Shown piece by piece: positions 22,629 through 33,510 of a stretch of 64,000 nt of DNA (position 1 is the stretch's first letter; every line of letters begins with the position of its first letter). The stretch lies in assembly GCA_963931805.1 (NCBI GenBank), contig OZ007497.1:60254603-60318602 (forward strand), in the 5' to 3' direction. Source of the DNA: Microdon myrmicae (lineage: Eukaryota > Arthropoda > Insecta > Diptera > Syrphidae). The notes beneath the pieces are model-generated. The model had not been told where the DNA came from. It searched no databases and worked only from the letters and a program-made list of their open reading frames with translations. The position numbers and the translations under genes are program-made.

Positions 22629-23245
22629 ACTCACATCGATTCACTCAAACGACTGTCAAATAAAAACGACGCCTCGAAAATGGCTGAAATTTTGGTGAGT
22701 AACTGTCAAAAGGTTTTATTGCCGAGTGCTGCTATCTTCACGTTGAGGTCGGAAACATTTCAGCCCATCTATGTGTTCCACAAAACACAACTTGTATTTT
22801 TTCTTAATTTTAGTTTATTTTAAATAACTTAATATGCTAAAAACTAATTTTATTCCATTTTAAAATATCTCCGATTGGCGGCTAGTGGACGTTTCAAATT
22901 AATAACCCTTTCAAGTGGAAACAATAAAGATACCAATAGTGTTTACATATTCCAGATAACATTTGGTAAAGAGAATTGAATTCAGGTATTGTTTACATAT
23001 TCAGAATAACGTAGATAAAGAATTAGGTTCAAGTATTGTTTGCATATTGTTGCGAGCTTAGGGTTCGCTGGATTAATTATTTTTAATAAATAAGAGCCAT
23101 TAAATCGATTTTGAATTAATATAACACTCTATTCGTCCGTTAATAACAACCGTTACTTTTACCGTACACTTAACGACTTCTTGACTTATCGCGTCTTTGA
23201 CTGCTTACTTCTTACTTCTTACTTCTTCCCGATCTGCGTGCGACG

Positions 23246-23253
23246 TATTTATA
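23246..23253 (-). promoter_or_regulatory. LTR TATA box
   Basis: TATAAATA on the minus strand inside the Gypsy LTR, about 125 bp downstream of the heat-shock-element match. Confidence 0.65.
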
Positions 23254-23376
23254 CCGTTTTTCTCATTCTGATTTGGAGTTTCGTTTCCGTCCGTTCCATA
23301 GTCTCGACTTTTTTATTGCTCCTACTCTCCAGTTTTCCAGTACATTCTAAAATATTCTAGTACTTTGTTTCGGACT

Positions 23377-23389
23377 TTCTAGAATATTC
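23377..23389. promoter_or_regulatory. Heat-shock-element match in the Gypsy LTR
   Basis: TTCTAGAATATTC is three alternating TTC/GAA units with exact 2-bp spacing, the consensus for heat shock factor. A weaker second match (TTCTAAAATATTC) lies at 23345-23357. Both sit in the U3 part, upstream of the TATA box. Confidence 0.6.
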
Positions 23390-23428
23390 TAGTACTGGTT
23401 GTCATATGCGTCACACTACCCTCCGCCT

Positions 23429-25759
23429 AGATTAGTTCGTCCCGAACTAAGTTCACTGGTCTCCTGGGTTAACAAAAGTCGCCAGTCGGTCACGATGTAC
23501 CACTTTCATCTTGGCGTTCGGTCTTCGCTGAATCCTATAGACAACGTCGTTAATTCTTGTGAGAATCTTATACGGTCCTTCCCAATGTTGCAGCAATTTC
23601 GGTGACCTTCCTTTTTACCGATGAGGGTTATAAGGCCACACGTTATCGCCTCCATTAAATCCGGATGCGTTGGCTCGAACGTTGTACCTTGTTTTCATCC
23701 TGTCACTTGATACCTTGATTTGCTCTCGCACCAAATGATGAATCTCATCGAGGCGATTTCTCCATTCAGCTACGTAGTCTTCGGTCTTGTCTATGGCGTA
23801 TGGAGGTATTCCGAATCGCAGATCGGTCGGTAATCGTATCTCTCGTCCAAATATAATTCTTGCTGGAGAATGGCCAGTCGTATCGTGATTAGCCGATCTG
23901 TAACTTATGAGAAAGGTACATATTTGTCCCAATCTCGTTGGTGATCACTAACGACCTTCGATAAATACTCTTTTATTGTTCGGTTGAACCTTTCGACCAT
24001 TCCGTCTGACTGCGGATGTAAGGGTGTGATCCTGGTTTTCCTTACGCCCAGTGCCGCATAGATGCCTTGAAATATCTGTGATTCGAAGTTTCAGCCTTGA
24101 TCGGAATGAAACTCACAGGGAACTCCATATCTGCTGATCCAATTATTGATAAGCTGCTCAATGATGGTTGTTGCTTCTTGGTTTGGAATTGGAAGGACTT
24201 CCACCCACTTGCTGAAGTAATCCATGATAACCAACATGTATTTGTTGTTGTCGTTTGTTTTTGGGAATGACCCTGAGATATCAATCCCAATTCTCTCGAA
24301 TGGGACGTTGTACTGCTTCAAAGCGCTCCTTGGTTTTGCTGTTGGTCCTTTGGTCGCAGTGCAAGTTGTGCACTTCCTACACCAAGACTCGACGTCATCT
24401 CTCATGTGAAGCCAGTAGAATCGAGATCGTAATTTTGAAAGTGTCTTATTAACTCCCAGATGTCCACCGAAGGCCCCGTGGTGCATTTCTGTTAGTACAT
24501 CTTTCACTTTTGATGGTGGGACTAGAATCTGCATTCGATAGGATTTGCCGTCCGTGGCTTCCCATTTACGCTTTAGAATTCCATCTTCCACCAGCAAGGA
24601 ATTCCATTGTGCCCAATATGCCTTAAATGTTCCACTCTTGTCGTAAATATTGTTCCAAGTTGGCCGCTCATTCTTTTCTTTGTGTTCAAGGATTAGCGAT
24701 ATATCTTCATCCTGAAGTTGAGCTGCGCGTATAGCATCACTCGTCCACCCGTCTAGTACTTCTACTTGTACATTTCGCAGGTTGTGCTCCTCTTCTTTCT
24801 CTTCCGCTCTATGACAATGTTTACAATCTGGCTTGCGTGGTCTTCTTGATAGAGCATCAGCGTTATTATGCACCTTCCCTTGATGGTGGGAAATTTGGAA
24901 ATCGTACGTTTGAAGTCGGTCGATCCATCGAGCTATCTGTCCTTCTGGATTCTTAAAATTTAACAACCATTTCATGGCGGCATGATCCGTTCGAAGGTGG
25001 AATCGACGTCCGTAGAGGTACTTATGGAAATTCTTAACGGCTTCTACGACAGCCAGCAGTTCCTTTCTTGTTGCCCAGTAATTTCTCTCTGGCTTAGATA
25101 AAACTCGACTATAATATGCGACAACTCTCTCTTTACCATCGACTTCCCGTGACAACACTGCTCCGATTCCTGTGTTACTTCTATCAGTATCCAATATAAA
25201 TGGGCGATCCGAACTTGGGAATGCCAATGTTGGAGTCTTACACAACTCGGCCTTCAATGTGTTGAATGCTGCCTCACACTTTCCTGTCCAATTGAATTTC
25301 TTGTCTTTACCCGTGAGTTCGTGTAGAGGTTTAGCCACATTGGCGAAACCTTTAACAAACTGTCAGTAATGTGTGGATAATCCCATAAAACTTCTCAACT
25401 GTTGCTTGTCTTCTGGAGTAGGCCACTCTCGGACGGCTGCTATCTTATCAGGATCCGTTTGAACTACTGCAGGTGAAACGATGTGTCCCAGGAATTTTAC
25501 TCTCCTTTGGAAGGGTTCACATTTCTTCGAATTGAGCTTTAAATTGGCCTGTCTTAATCGTTTGAAGACGGAGCGCAGATTATTGACGTGTTCTGGTAAA
25601 TTCCTTCCAACAACGATGATATCGTCCAATTACACAAGACACGTCTTCCATGTAAGTCCCCCTAGAACAATTTCCATTAATCGTTCAAACGTTGCTGGAG
25701 CATTACACAATCCAAAAGGCATCACGTTGAATTGATAAAGTCCGTTTCCGGTAGTAAAC
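23429..25759 (-). pseudogene. Ty3/Gypsy pol (partial RT, RNase H, integrase)
   Basis: The 3' two-thirds of a Gypsy pol polyprotein. From the 5' side it contains the end of reverse transcriptase (QFNVMPFGLCNAPATF, then LDDIIVVG), RNase H (FILDTDRSNTGIGAVL, LRTDHAAMKWLLNF) and integrase. The integrase has an HHCC zinc finger (HHGAFGGHLG...CRKCTTC), first Asp in GIDISGSFP, second in HSDQG, and the Glu in DGMVERFNRT. Stops occur at 25630-25632 (the Tyr of the YLDD box), 25363-25365 and 24091-24093; the last two fit CGA-to-TGA. A one-base deletion near 23910 shifts the frame. The element is cut off at 25759, so gag, protease and the start of RT are missing. Confidence 0.9.
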
Positions 25760-26084
25760 CTTATTTCTAAATCCTATCCCCCCAATAACTCGTGCCCCAC
25801 TACTAACCCTAGACATATGCTATCCCCAGGGTGTATCATAGTCCAATAATTAATCACTTAAGAACAGTCATAAATGTTTACTTACCTTCATAACACATAT
25901 GCCTATTCTTAAAGCTCACTTTCACTAATACACCTAAACAATATTTGTAAATATAACCAATTAATGCAAGAAATATTAAACCAAACTGGAACAAAAATGT
26001 AAACTATCGCGAAATCGAAATGCCACCGCCCTTTGCTTTTCACCCATTCTAGAAAATTAATCTCTTCCAGAGTAATTTTCTTTT
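25760..26084. other. Unassigned sequence
   Basis: Between the truncated Gypsy element and LTR-gamma. No gene is visible. Confidence 0.3.
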
Positions 26085-26935
26085 CTAGGGATCTAAATCA
26101 CTACTCCCATCCAAATCCCCAATATTACCAATTTTTCCATCCAAATCCCCAATACTTCCTATAATCCAAATCCAAATTCCATATTGAATCATATGAGCGA
26201 TAAATTAAACCAAAAGTTAATTTGTCGCATATTGATTCAATTTCACATTAATTTACACCCCGATCCAATTGAATCATATGCACGATAAATTTGAACCAAA
26301 GCCCATTTGTCGTGCATTGATCCAATTCCCAATAATCCTGACATCATGAAATGCTTAACTCAAAATGCATTTCATGATTCCCCTTCCAGGAATTTATTCA
26401 AATAAATTCCTAGTCACTTCCCAGTACCCTATTCCAACTGAAGCACACGAAACCTTGTGTATGCTTCTTGGAATTTTTACAATAAAAACGTTGACAAATC
26501 TCAACGACAAAAAAATATAAAAGGACGGTACATTTAAATTTCATAATTAATCAAATCCAGGAGGCCGAAGCTACGACAGATAGCCAAGCAATTTGTAATT
26601 CATCTAAATCTTGAAAGTTAAAAATAAAACAATAAAACTAAGGGAAAAAGGAGTAGTTTTATTCCAAAACCGGTGTACCAGGGGAAACTACTAGGGCGCA
26701 CCATTGCCGCCGAGGCACTCACAAGAACAGAGCGACCTATTCGGAGGATCTGTCGATCATTGCCCTGAGGGAAATAACCTGATTCCGAAATCAGTGGAGT
26801 AAAGGGAATTGTCAAGGACCACCCTCGCTGTCAAGAAGCTCACAACAGCAGAGTGTTCCACCTGGAAGCCCCCACGCCCACCGGGGGAACTTGCGAGGGC
26901 ACATTTCTCACGCCGTCCACTCTAACGGTAAACGG
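26085..26935 (+). mobile_element. LTR-gamma: uninterrupted LTR-like module
   Basis: About 850 bp similar to LTR-alpha and LTR-beta in the same order. It has the opening GATCTAAATCACTACTCCC, an AT-rich U3-like part with two hairpin units (26183-26242 and 26267-26327), TATAAAAGG at 26516-26524, then ATCCAGGAGGCCGAAG, AATAAAACAATAAA near 26625-26640, and a stem pairing AGTAGTTT with AAACTACT (26652-26694). The order promoter, start, polyadenylation signal fits U3-R-U5. No LINE interrupts it, but LINE-D follows directly. Exact ends are uncertain. Confidence 0.5.
26516..26524 (+). promoter_or_regulatory. TATA box of LTR-gamma
   Basis: TATAAAAGG, aligned with TATAAAAG in LTR-beta (41219-41226, minus) and TTTAAAAG in LTR-alpha. 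Confidence 0.5.
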
Positions 26936-27569
26936 CCCCCAACAGGATCGTCCACAGGGAACGACCAAACAACCACAAAAGAAGGTAAGTGTAAATTTCC
27001 AAATTTAGAAAAATAGCACCTCAACATATATATATATATTTCAGTCACATTCGTCACCGGCACGTGGAAGAGAAAAGACGTGTATCTGGCAACAGGAAAA
27101 AGCAAAAGAAAAGAAAAAAAATTCGTCGCGCGAGTGTAAGTGTGCAAGTGTAGATTGCACAGTGTGGCCGCCACTGAGAGCGGTTGTTTAAAAATAAATA
27201 ATAATAATAAAATTGTGGAAACAAATAAAGTGCTAAAGAGCTCGCCACCTTTCATGAAAAGGGACAGGCAGACCTGAAAACGACGACACGGAGCCGACTC
27301 GAGCGACAGCCGAGTATTATAACGAAGCGGTACTAGCCAAATACGGACGGCGAAATAAATGCAAAAGGAAAGAAAAACGAATACACAGGAGCAGGCAACC
27401 AATTCAACGAACTGGTTGACCTTGACCCAAGTGAAATCGGATTACCTGCTGATGAAGACAACAATATCACAGGTACTGCAACAGATCCGGCGGAACTAGA
27501 AAAACTCCTTGCGGACATCGACACAAAAAGAGGAAACAAAGAGAAGCAATCCTCAAATTAAAAGACCTG
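26936..27569 (+). other. LINE-D leader and broken start of ORF1
   Basis: A (TA) tract lies near 27023-27040. From about 27310 the plus strand encodes what looks like the N-terminal part of a Jockey-type ORF1: AEYYNEAVLAKYGRR, then, in another phase, NQFNELVDLDPSEIGLPADE up to KLLADIDTKRGN. A frameshift lies near 27360 and a stop near 27560. The long minus-strand frame at 26908-27402 is a shadow. Confidence 0.5.
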
Positions 27570-28508
27570 GTGCAGCAACAACAAAGCCAAGAAAATACAA
27601 CAGCACAACGGAAAAATCAGGAACAACAACATCAGGAAGCAAACAAAAGGCAGCAAACAAAGGAGATGCAGAAGCAGCTAAAGAACCAGCACATCGTAAC
27701 CAACAAAAAGGAGAAGGCGCCGCCTATAATACTTACGTCCATGGAAACAAAGGACGTTATAAAATTAGGTGAGTTAACTTGCAAAAATTTCAAAACGAAA
27801 AAAATTAATAACTCTAAAATAAAATTAATGCGCGATGATATGGAAGGTTATCGCAAAGTAATGACTGCTTTGGGTAGGACAAAAAGCGAGTACTACACGT
27901 ACGCCCCGAAATCGGAGAAAATAATCTCCATGCTCCTAAAAGGAGTTGACCCATGTTTTTCCCCTGAGGAGGTATTCGAGGAATTAAAAAATGTCAAAAC
28001 CGACAATTTAAAATTTACAGGTGTGAAACCCTTCTCTACCGCAAACTCCAGAAAACGCAATTGCAAATTGCCTTTCTTTATTGTATCACTGAGTCCCAAC
28101 AGTAAAGTTGATGCTCTCCGATACATCAAACACCTCAACCACCAAAGTTGGGAAAAAATAAGAAAAATCGATCGCGTATTGCAGTGCATGCGTTGTCAAC
28201 GCTTCGGGCACCCGGCATCAAACTGCCACATGCAATTCAGATGCGTAAAGTGCCTCTCCGACCATATCATTGGTGAACGCCCCTTGGGCAAGGAACAGCT
28301 TCCCAATAGGAAAACACTGTCATGTGTCCTCTGTAAAAATACAGGTCACACTGCAAATTTTAGAGGATGTTCTAAATTTCAACAAATGAAATTAAAATTG
28401 GAATCCAAAAAGAAACAAGTTGAAGAAGAGAAAAAAAATGAAAACTCGTTCTTACAACAATTTCGTGGCTCCTTGTGTGTCATATGCACAAATAGCCGGT
28501 GCTCCTAA
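27570..28508 (+). pseudogene. LINE-D ORF1: Gag-like nucleic-acid-binding protein
   Basis: ORF1 proteins of Jockey-type LINEs bind element RNA. This 312-codon frame starts with a Gln/Lys-rich stretch (residues 1-60), then a central domain (FFIVSLSPNSKVDALRYIKH), then zinc knuckles: CMRCQRFGHPASNC (CX2CX4HX4C) at about 205-218, CVKCLSDH, and CVLCKNTGHTANFRGC. This is the standard Jockey Gag arrangement, which is why I place the element there. Upstream sequence (27310-27560) shows that the true protein was longer and that the frame is broken. It ends in a disturbed C-terminus. Confidence 0.85.
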
Positions 28509-28741
28509 GCAACCAGCATCCATGGAACATACATATAGTAATGGAAGAATGCCTGCGCCAGAGGCACATTCAGAAATAATAACAATGTTATTAACCATGT
28601 AAGGACAATTTGCCGTATTTCAAAAAACACTGAATGAACAAAGAGCACGAATAGATACTCTCTATTCAACCCTGTTCTCAAATAACTCTTCACATCAAAA
28701 TCTTCAACCCTCCGTCTGAACTAAACTTAAAAATTATAGCT

Positions 28742-29113
28742 GTGAATGTAAATTCACTAATCCACAACGAAAGAAGGGATAATTTAGGCAATCTGCTCCA
28801 AGCCGAATGCCCAGATGTGCTCTTGGCTAGCGAAACTAAGCTAAACCCAAGGCACAAAATGGGCTACAAAAATTATAACATTATTAGAAGAGATCGACCA
28901 CACTCTACTCGAGGGGGTGGGGTCGCTATTTTAGTTAAGAAAGGTCTTCACCATAAGGTCGTTTACAGCACGGAAGTACACAAATTCCAGGTGCTAGAGG
29001 CATGCATTATAGATATTCCTCTAAAAAGTCAAAGGCATCTATATATAGTCGCTGCTTACGCTCCTGAATCTGTTCAAGGTACCCAATTTATCAGTGAAAT
29101 CCAATGCCGATGA
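28742..29113 (+). pseudogene. LINE-D ORF2, endonuclease N-terminus
   Basis: The frame reads MNVNSLIHNERRDNLGNLLQ, then DVLLASETKLNP (catalytic Glu in SET), GGGVAILVKKGL and YIVAAYAPESV. This is the first half of an APE-type endonuclease. After GTQFISEI the sequence jumps at about 29098-29104 to a reverse-transcriptase motif (ADDIVVY), so the rest of the endonuclease and most of the reverse transcriptase are deleted. Confidence 0.85.
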
Positions 29114-30004
29114 CATAGTGGTGTACAGAACCAGAAATTAAAGATTAATTGCCAGAAAACCGAGACTATCCTTTTCAGAACGCCCCTATCCAGAGCCTCG
29201 AGGGATACAAAATACAACTGGAAACACTTTGCTATTGTAGGTAACAATAACCTTCCACTGCAAGGGAAAACTGTAGTTAAATACCTTGGTATCTGGCTAG
29301 ACCAGTATTTATATTTTGACAAGCACGTAGCAGCGTCCCTCTCCGCGACTAAAAGCGCATATTCTATGACAAGAAGTCTATTCCGGAGTAGTCTTCTTAA
29401 CCCCAGAGTCAAAACAATTTCGTACACGGTATTCATCCGACCAGTTTTGGTTTATGGCTGCCCAGTATGGTATAATATATCTCCACTTTATATGGAGAAG
29501 TTTCGTGTGTTCGAACGGCAGTGTTTGCGTTCCTGCCTCGGACTTTATAGAACACCAGAGTCGCAATACAAAAAATTCTATCCCAACAAAATCCTGTATA
29601 ACAAATCAGGGTTAAATAGGATAGATAATTTCATAATTAAAATGATTCGTGGTCACACAGCAAGGGCAATGTGCAGTGACAATAATCTTATCGCGGGAGC
29701 ATTCTATCCCAATGATATGTATCTAGAGAATACCCTCCAGAATGGGTTTATTCCCCCAGAAGCGTTCCCTTTCTTGGATCAAAAAGGCCGTATCCAAGAC
29801 GTGCATGGAGTCCCGGTTATTTACCACGCTCTCCGTGGTGCCAGGGACAAACGGATTCTCTATGATAGTGATATCTTCAATGCCCGAGACGGCATGGGTT
29901 TTAGCACGGTGATCAGTGAAGGAGATAAATCAGCCAAAGATCGAACATCTCCCAAATGGTGGTGGTTTCGCAACGAGGAGAGGACTTCACTTCCTCAGAT
30001 ATAG
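29100..30004 (+). pseudogene. LINE-D ORF2, reverse transcriptase end and C-terminus
   Basis: It starts at the catalytic box (ADDIVVYRT), then after a frameshift reads INCQKTETILFRT, KTVVKYLGIWLDQYLYFDKH and the continuous frame 29366-30004. That frame has the Jockey-type C-terminus (SSLLNPRVKTISYTVFIRPV, YGCPVWYN, FERQCLRSCLGLYRTPES). A relative lies at 62648-63284 (minus). It ends at 30004; the 3'UTR follows. Confidence 0.85.
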
Positions 30005-30480
30005 TATGCCTCTCAAGAGCAACGCTCTCCTTCCGCTTGCCCCCCCCCCCCCCCCCCCCTCACGATCCACCTTTCCCTTTACTTTTTGTAGCTATTCTAT
30101 TTTATTTTTTATTTCTTATTTTATTTTTTACTCGTTTCGTTTTGAAGTTTTTGTTTGTTATTTAAAAAAAAAATAAATAAATAAAAAAAAAAATTAAAAA
30201 AATTATAATAACAATGTATACATATAGATGTAAACGAGGAGTTTCTCTAATGTGTGACCTATTTCATATATATATATATAAGAAAGAAAAAAAAAGTACG
30301 CCGAAAGGCATACATAAAAATCAAGTTGTAATGTGTAATTTAGAGAGATCGCATAGAGCCAGTGAGTTAATTTAAGGACTGTGATTGTAGAAAGGGGTTT
30401 AACATGTACCCCTAATATTATACATATAAAAAGAATTAGGAAAATAAATGTGGTTTAAAAACTAAAAAAACTAAAAAATA
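30005..30480 (+). other. LINE-D 3'UTR and tail
   Basis: Contains a run of about 20 C (30040-30059), A-rich blocks near 30165-30195 and 30285, and an AATAAA near 30443. The stretch 30335-30390 resembles the LINE 3' end inserted at 22.5 kb. No genes. Confidence 0.6.
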
Positions 30481-30489
30481 AATATTTCA

Positions 30490-33400
30490 GCCCTTTCCGT
30501 TGCAGGATAATTTAGAATCTCCAGAAAGCTCATTTCTTTCTCCTCTTCCTCACTCAATCTTTTCTTCTATTCTGTCGTATAATTTAAATTTTCCAAAATA
30601 CCCCATTCCCCCTACTACTGCCCCCTCATCTTCCCCTCTCTCTCTTTCTCTATCTCTCTCTCAGTCTTTCTCTCTCTTGTGCTTATATGTCTTGCCATCC
30701 CAGCCTATTGCAATTTACGATGTAGCTCTTAATGCTATCGACCATATAATCGAGCTGAGTAATTGCGAGGACATCATCATCTTCGGAGATTTTAATCTTC
30801 GACAACTCAATTGGGCTATATCCGACGATCATTCACACTTCACCTCCCACCCCACCTCGGACAAGCAATGACTCTTCATTGATCCACTAGATGATTATTA
30901 TCTCTGTCAGATCCGCAACGTTCGAAACCTCTTGGGTAGGCAGCTTGACCTCATCTTTACAACAGACCCTATCAATACATCTGTCTCACTCAGCCCCTTC
31001 GTCCTTACATCTATAAACCACCACCACCCCCTCTTCTCGTGACCTTCTTCCGTGTCGCCACCATCCGTTCCCCCTCCTAATCACTACACCTACGATTGCC
31101 ATAAAGCTAATTTTCCCCTCATCAACTACTCCCTAGGCCGCCTTTCATTCAACTACGATCACCATTTTTTCATTTTCATTTTTATATCATTTTTTATTTC
31201 TTCCCCTTATTATAATTTACTTACTCGCTAGACAAAAATGATTAAACTCTAGCTTATGTTATCTTATTTTCTAACTTACTGGTCTCTTGATCTACGATCA
31301 CCTACCCGTTGAAGATGCCATCACCCAAATCTTTTACTCTATTTCCCTGTTCGTTCCTTACTCTAGAAAAAAAAAACATCAACCTATTCCCATCCATGGT
31401 ACAATCACAAGTTTCGCTCCCTGCTTAATAAAAGGAATACGTTATGGATAATCTTCTCTCGGAATCGAACTATACCTGACTACTCCAACTTTCTTGGTTG
31501 TTACCTCCAATTCACGGAACTTTTCAACACCCTTTATCGCACCTGTCTTACCAGAACTCTAACCACTCTCAAAAACGACCCCAAAACCTTCTTCCAGTTC
31601 ATAAATCATAAAGGAAAATCCGACGGTTACCCCACATCGCTCACCTTAAACTCTCATACGTCATCTGATCCTGTTACTACTGCTAACTTCTTCGCCACTC
31701 ACTTCAATCAGTTATTCACTAATGACTCCTTTGTTCCTGACCCCTCATACTTCAACAACCTAACTTTTCCCTAGGGTCCCTTCTCCACAACTCTATTGAT
31801 CCGATCTTAATTGAATACAATCTATTGGAACTCAAAGACGAATTTACACCGGGCCCTGATGGAATCCCTGCAATCCTCCACAAGAAATGCTCATCCATCC
31901 TCTCTGCTCCCCCCTCACGGATCTTTAATCTCTCACTCTGTCAATGCGTTTTCCCCCACATTTGGAAAACCTCCTTTTTCAACCCCATCAACAAGAAGGG
32001 TCCCAAAAACGATGTCTCGAACTATCGCCCCATCGCCAAACTGTCCCACTTACCAAAGATTCTTGAAAGCATCCTATACGGATCTCTTAGTTTTCGTTGC
32101 AATTCTTTTATTTCAACAAGGCAGCATGGTTTTCTCAATGGCCGATCAACTACAACCAACCTCGTTGAGTTCACTTCCCTTACACTCTCAGCACTAGAGT
32201 AAGGTTACGAGGTCGATATGGTCTTGACCGACCTCAGTAAAGCATTCGACAAATTCTCACACAATCTAATCCTCTTCAAATTATCTCTGCGCTCGGCTTC
32301 GAACCTGGATTGCTGAAATGGATTTCTTCCTATCTAAAGGATAGACTTTATTTCGTTCTGTTCAGGTCCATGATATTCAACCCCTCCTCGCCACCTCTGG
32401 GGTTCCCCAAGGTAGCCATCTGAATCCTCTTCTATTTACACTTGCCACTAATCACATCGATAAAATCATTAAGAATTCCAGCTTGACCCTATACCTGATG
32501 ATACCAAGTTATACAAGATCATTGAGTCACCACTTAATTCTGCACTGCTGCAATCTGACCTTGACAGCTTCTCGGGTTGGTGTGAAAAAAATTGCTTTGT
32601 ACTTAACATCGCCCAATGCCAATCTATAACCTTTTCCCGTAAGCGTATTCACTCATCCTCACGTTCCTATACCCTTCATGACCAACCCCTGACCCTTGTC
32701 CAATGTATTCGAGATCTTGGCATCCTTTGCGACGGGGAGCTTAACTTCCTCTCTCACATTGATGAGACGATCCGGAAATCTAATTCTACCCTCGGATTCG
32801 TGAAAAGATGGTCTATATCTATTCTTCAACCCTTACGTTACTCGCTCCCTTTACCTTACCCTCGTGCGTCCACTGCTTGAATATGTTAGCCAGGTGTGGT
32901 CTCCTTATAACAAGATCCATATCTGTATAATCGAAAGTATTCAACGTCGCTTCCTTCGGTTCGCTCTCCGAGGGCTAGAATGGGAAATCTCCTGAATCCA
33001 CCCCCCCTGGCATTAACCGCCTGAAATTAATCAACATCAGAACCCTTGAGGAGCGCAGGGTCGTAGCTGAGATAATATTCAGTCACCGGGTCCTCTCCGG
33101 GTCGACTGCGCCTACCACCTTAACTTAATTCCTCTGAACACAAACCCTCGAAATACACGTAATCCCCACCTTCTCAAGACCCCCCCTCCCCGAACCCCTT
33201 TCATGGATGCTGAGAAATGTGAACTCCAATTCCAACTTGTTTGACTTCGACCTCTCTACCCATACTCTCAAACACCGCCTCCGAAACCATTCTCATCACT
33301 AATCTTAAGCGGCACACTCAACTATAACCTGCCCACGCCTCCCGTCCCTCCTCCTGCCTTCTTAACTTGTCCTGGTTCCTTAGGTTAAGCCTAGTTAAGA

Positions 33401-33510
33401 TAAGTCTTAGGATCTCTAGTTTGTAATTTATATATACTTTAGATGTAGGTAATTATTTTGCTTGAATTAAGCCAATAAATGGGGCGGTTGTCCCACTAAA
33501 CTAACCAAAC
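30490..33510 (+). mobile_element. LINE-E: CR1-like non-LTR retrotransposon
   Basis: ORF2 pieces in all three frames. The endonuclease part at 30717-31040 has EDIIIFGDFNLRQLNW (the GDFN active-site motif) and LGRQLDLIFTTDPINTS. A linker follows at 31391-31770 (NDPKTFFQFINHKGKSDGYP). RT is at 31811-32600: PGPDGIPAILHKKCSS, NYRPIAKLSHLPKI, STRQHGFLNGRSTTTNL, LTDLSKAFDK, then GVPQGSHLNPLLF. The C-terminus at about 32730-33330 includes SIQRRFLRFALRGLEW. A repeat is inserted at 31165-31285. Many frameshifts, and the YADD box is damaged near 32490. AATAAATGGGGCGG lies at about 33474. Inactive. Confidence 0.8.
31165..31285 (-). repeat. LINE 3'-end fragment inside LINE-E
   Basis: Reverse complement of the part of the 22078-22628 insertion around 22500-22620, sharing AGACCAGTAAGTTA and GCTAGAGTTT blocks. 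It separates the endonuclease and RT regions of LINE-E. Confidence 0.7.

Larger units (their letters stand above)
18542..22774 (-). mobile_element. Mariner-b1: irritans-like mariner with three nested insertions
   Basis: The left terminal repeat starts at 18542 after a TA and contains GAAAAGTTCCCGACC; the right one, near 22740-22774, reads GAAATGTTTCCGACC in inverse orientation. The transposase runs on the minus strand in four pieces: 22054-21840, 20523-20304, 19202-18990 and 18930-18688. The interruptions are a solo LTR (19211-20299), mariner-a copy 2 (20546-21837) and a LINE 3' end (22078-22628). Removing them and one copy of each duplication leaves about 1.28 kb, the normal size of a mariner. 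The order of the three events cannot be read from the sequence. A sister copy lies at 49702-51077. Confidence 0.88.
23048..23415 (-). mobile_element. Ty3/Gypsy 3' LTR
   Basis: On the minus strand it starts TGTGACGC (23415) right after the purine-rich tract GGCGGAGGGTAG (23416-23428), the expected polypurine tract, and ends CTCGCAACA (23048). Length 368 bp with TG...CA ends. A TATA box (TATAAATA) is at 23246-23253, and GAAGTAA repeats follow it. A heat-shock-element match lies upstream. The 5' LTR is not in the window since the element is truncated. Confidence 0.78.

Noticed and set aside
26908..27539. Minus-strand hydrophobic frame of 164 codons
   Set aside because: It lies opposite the LINE-D leader and ORF1 start, and its composition mirrors A-rich sense sequence.
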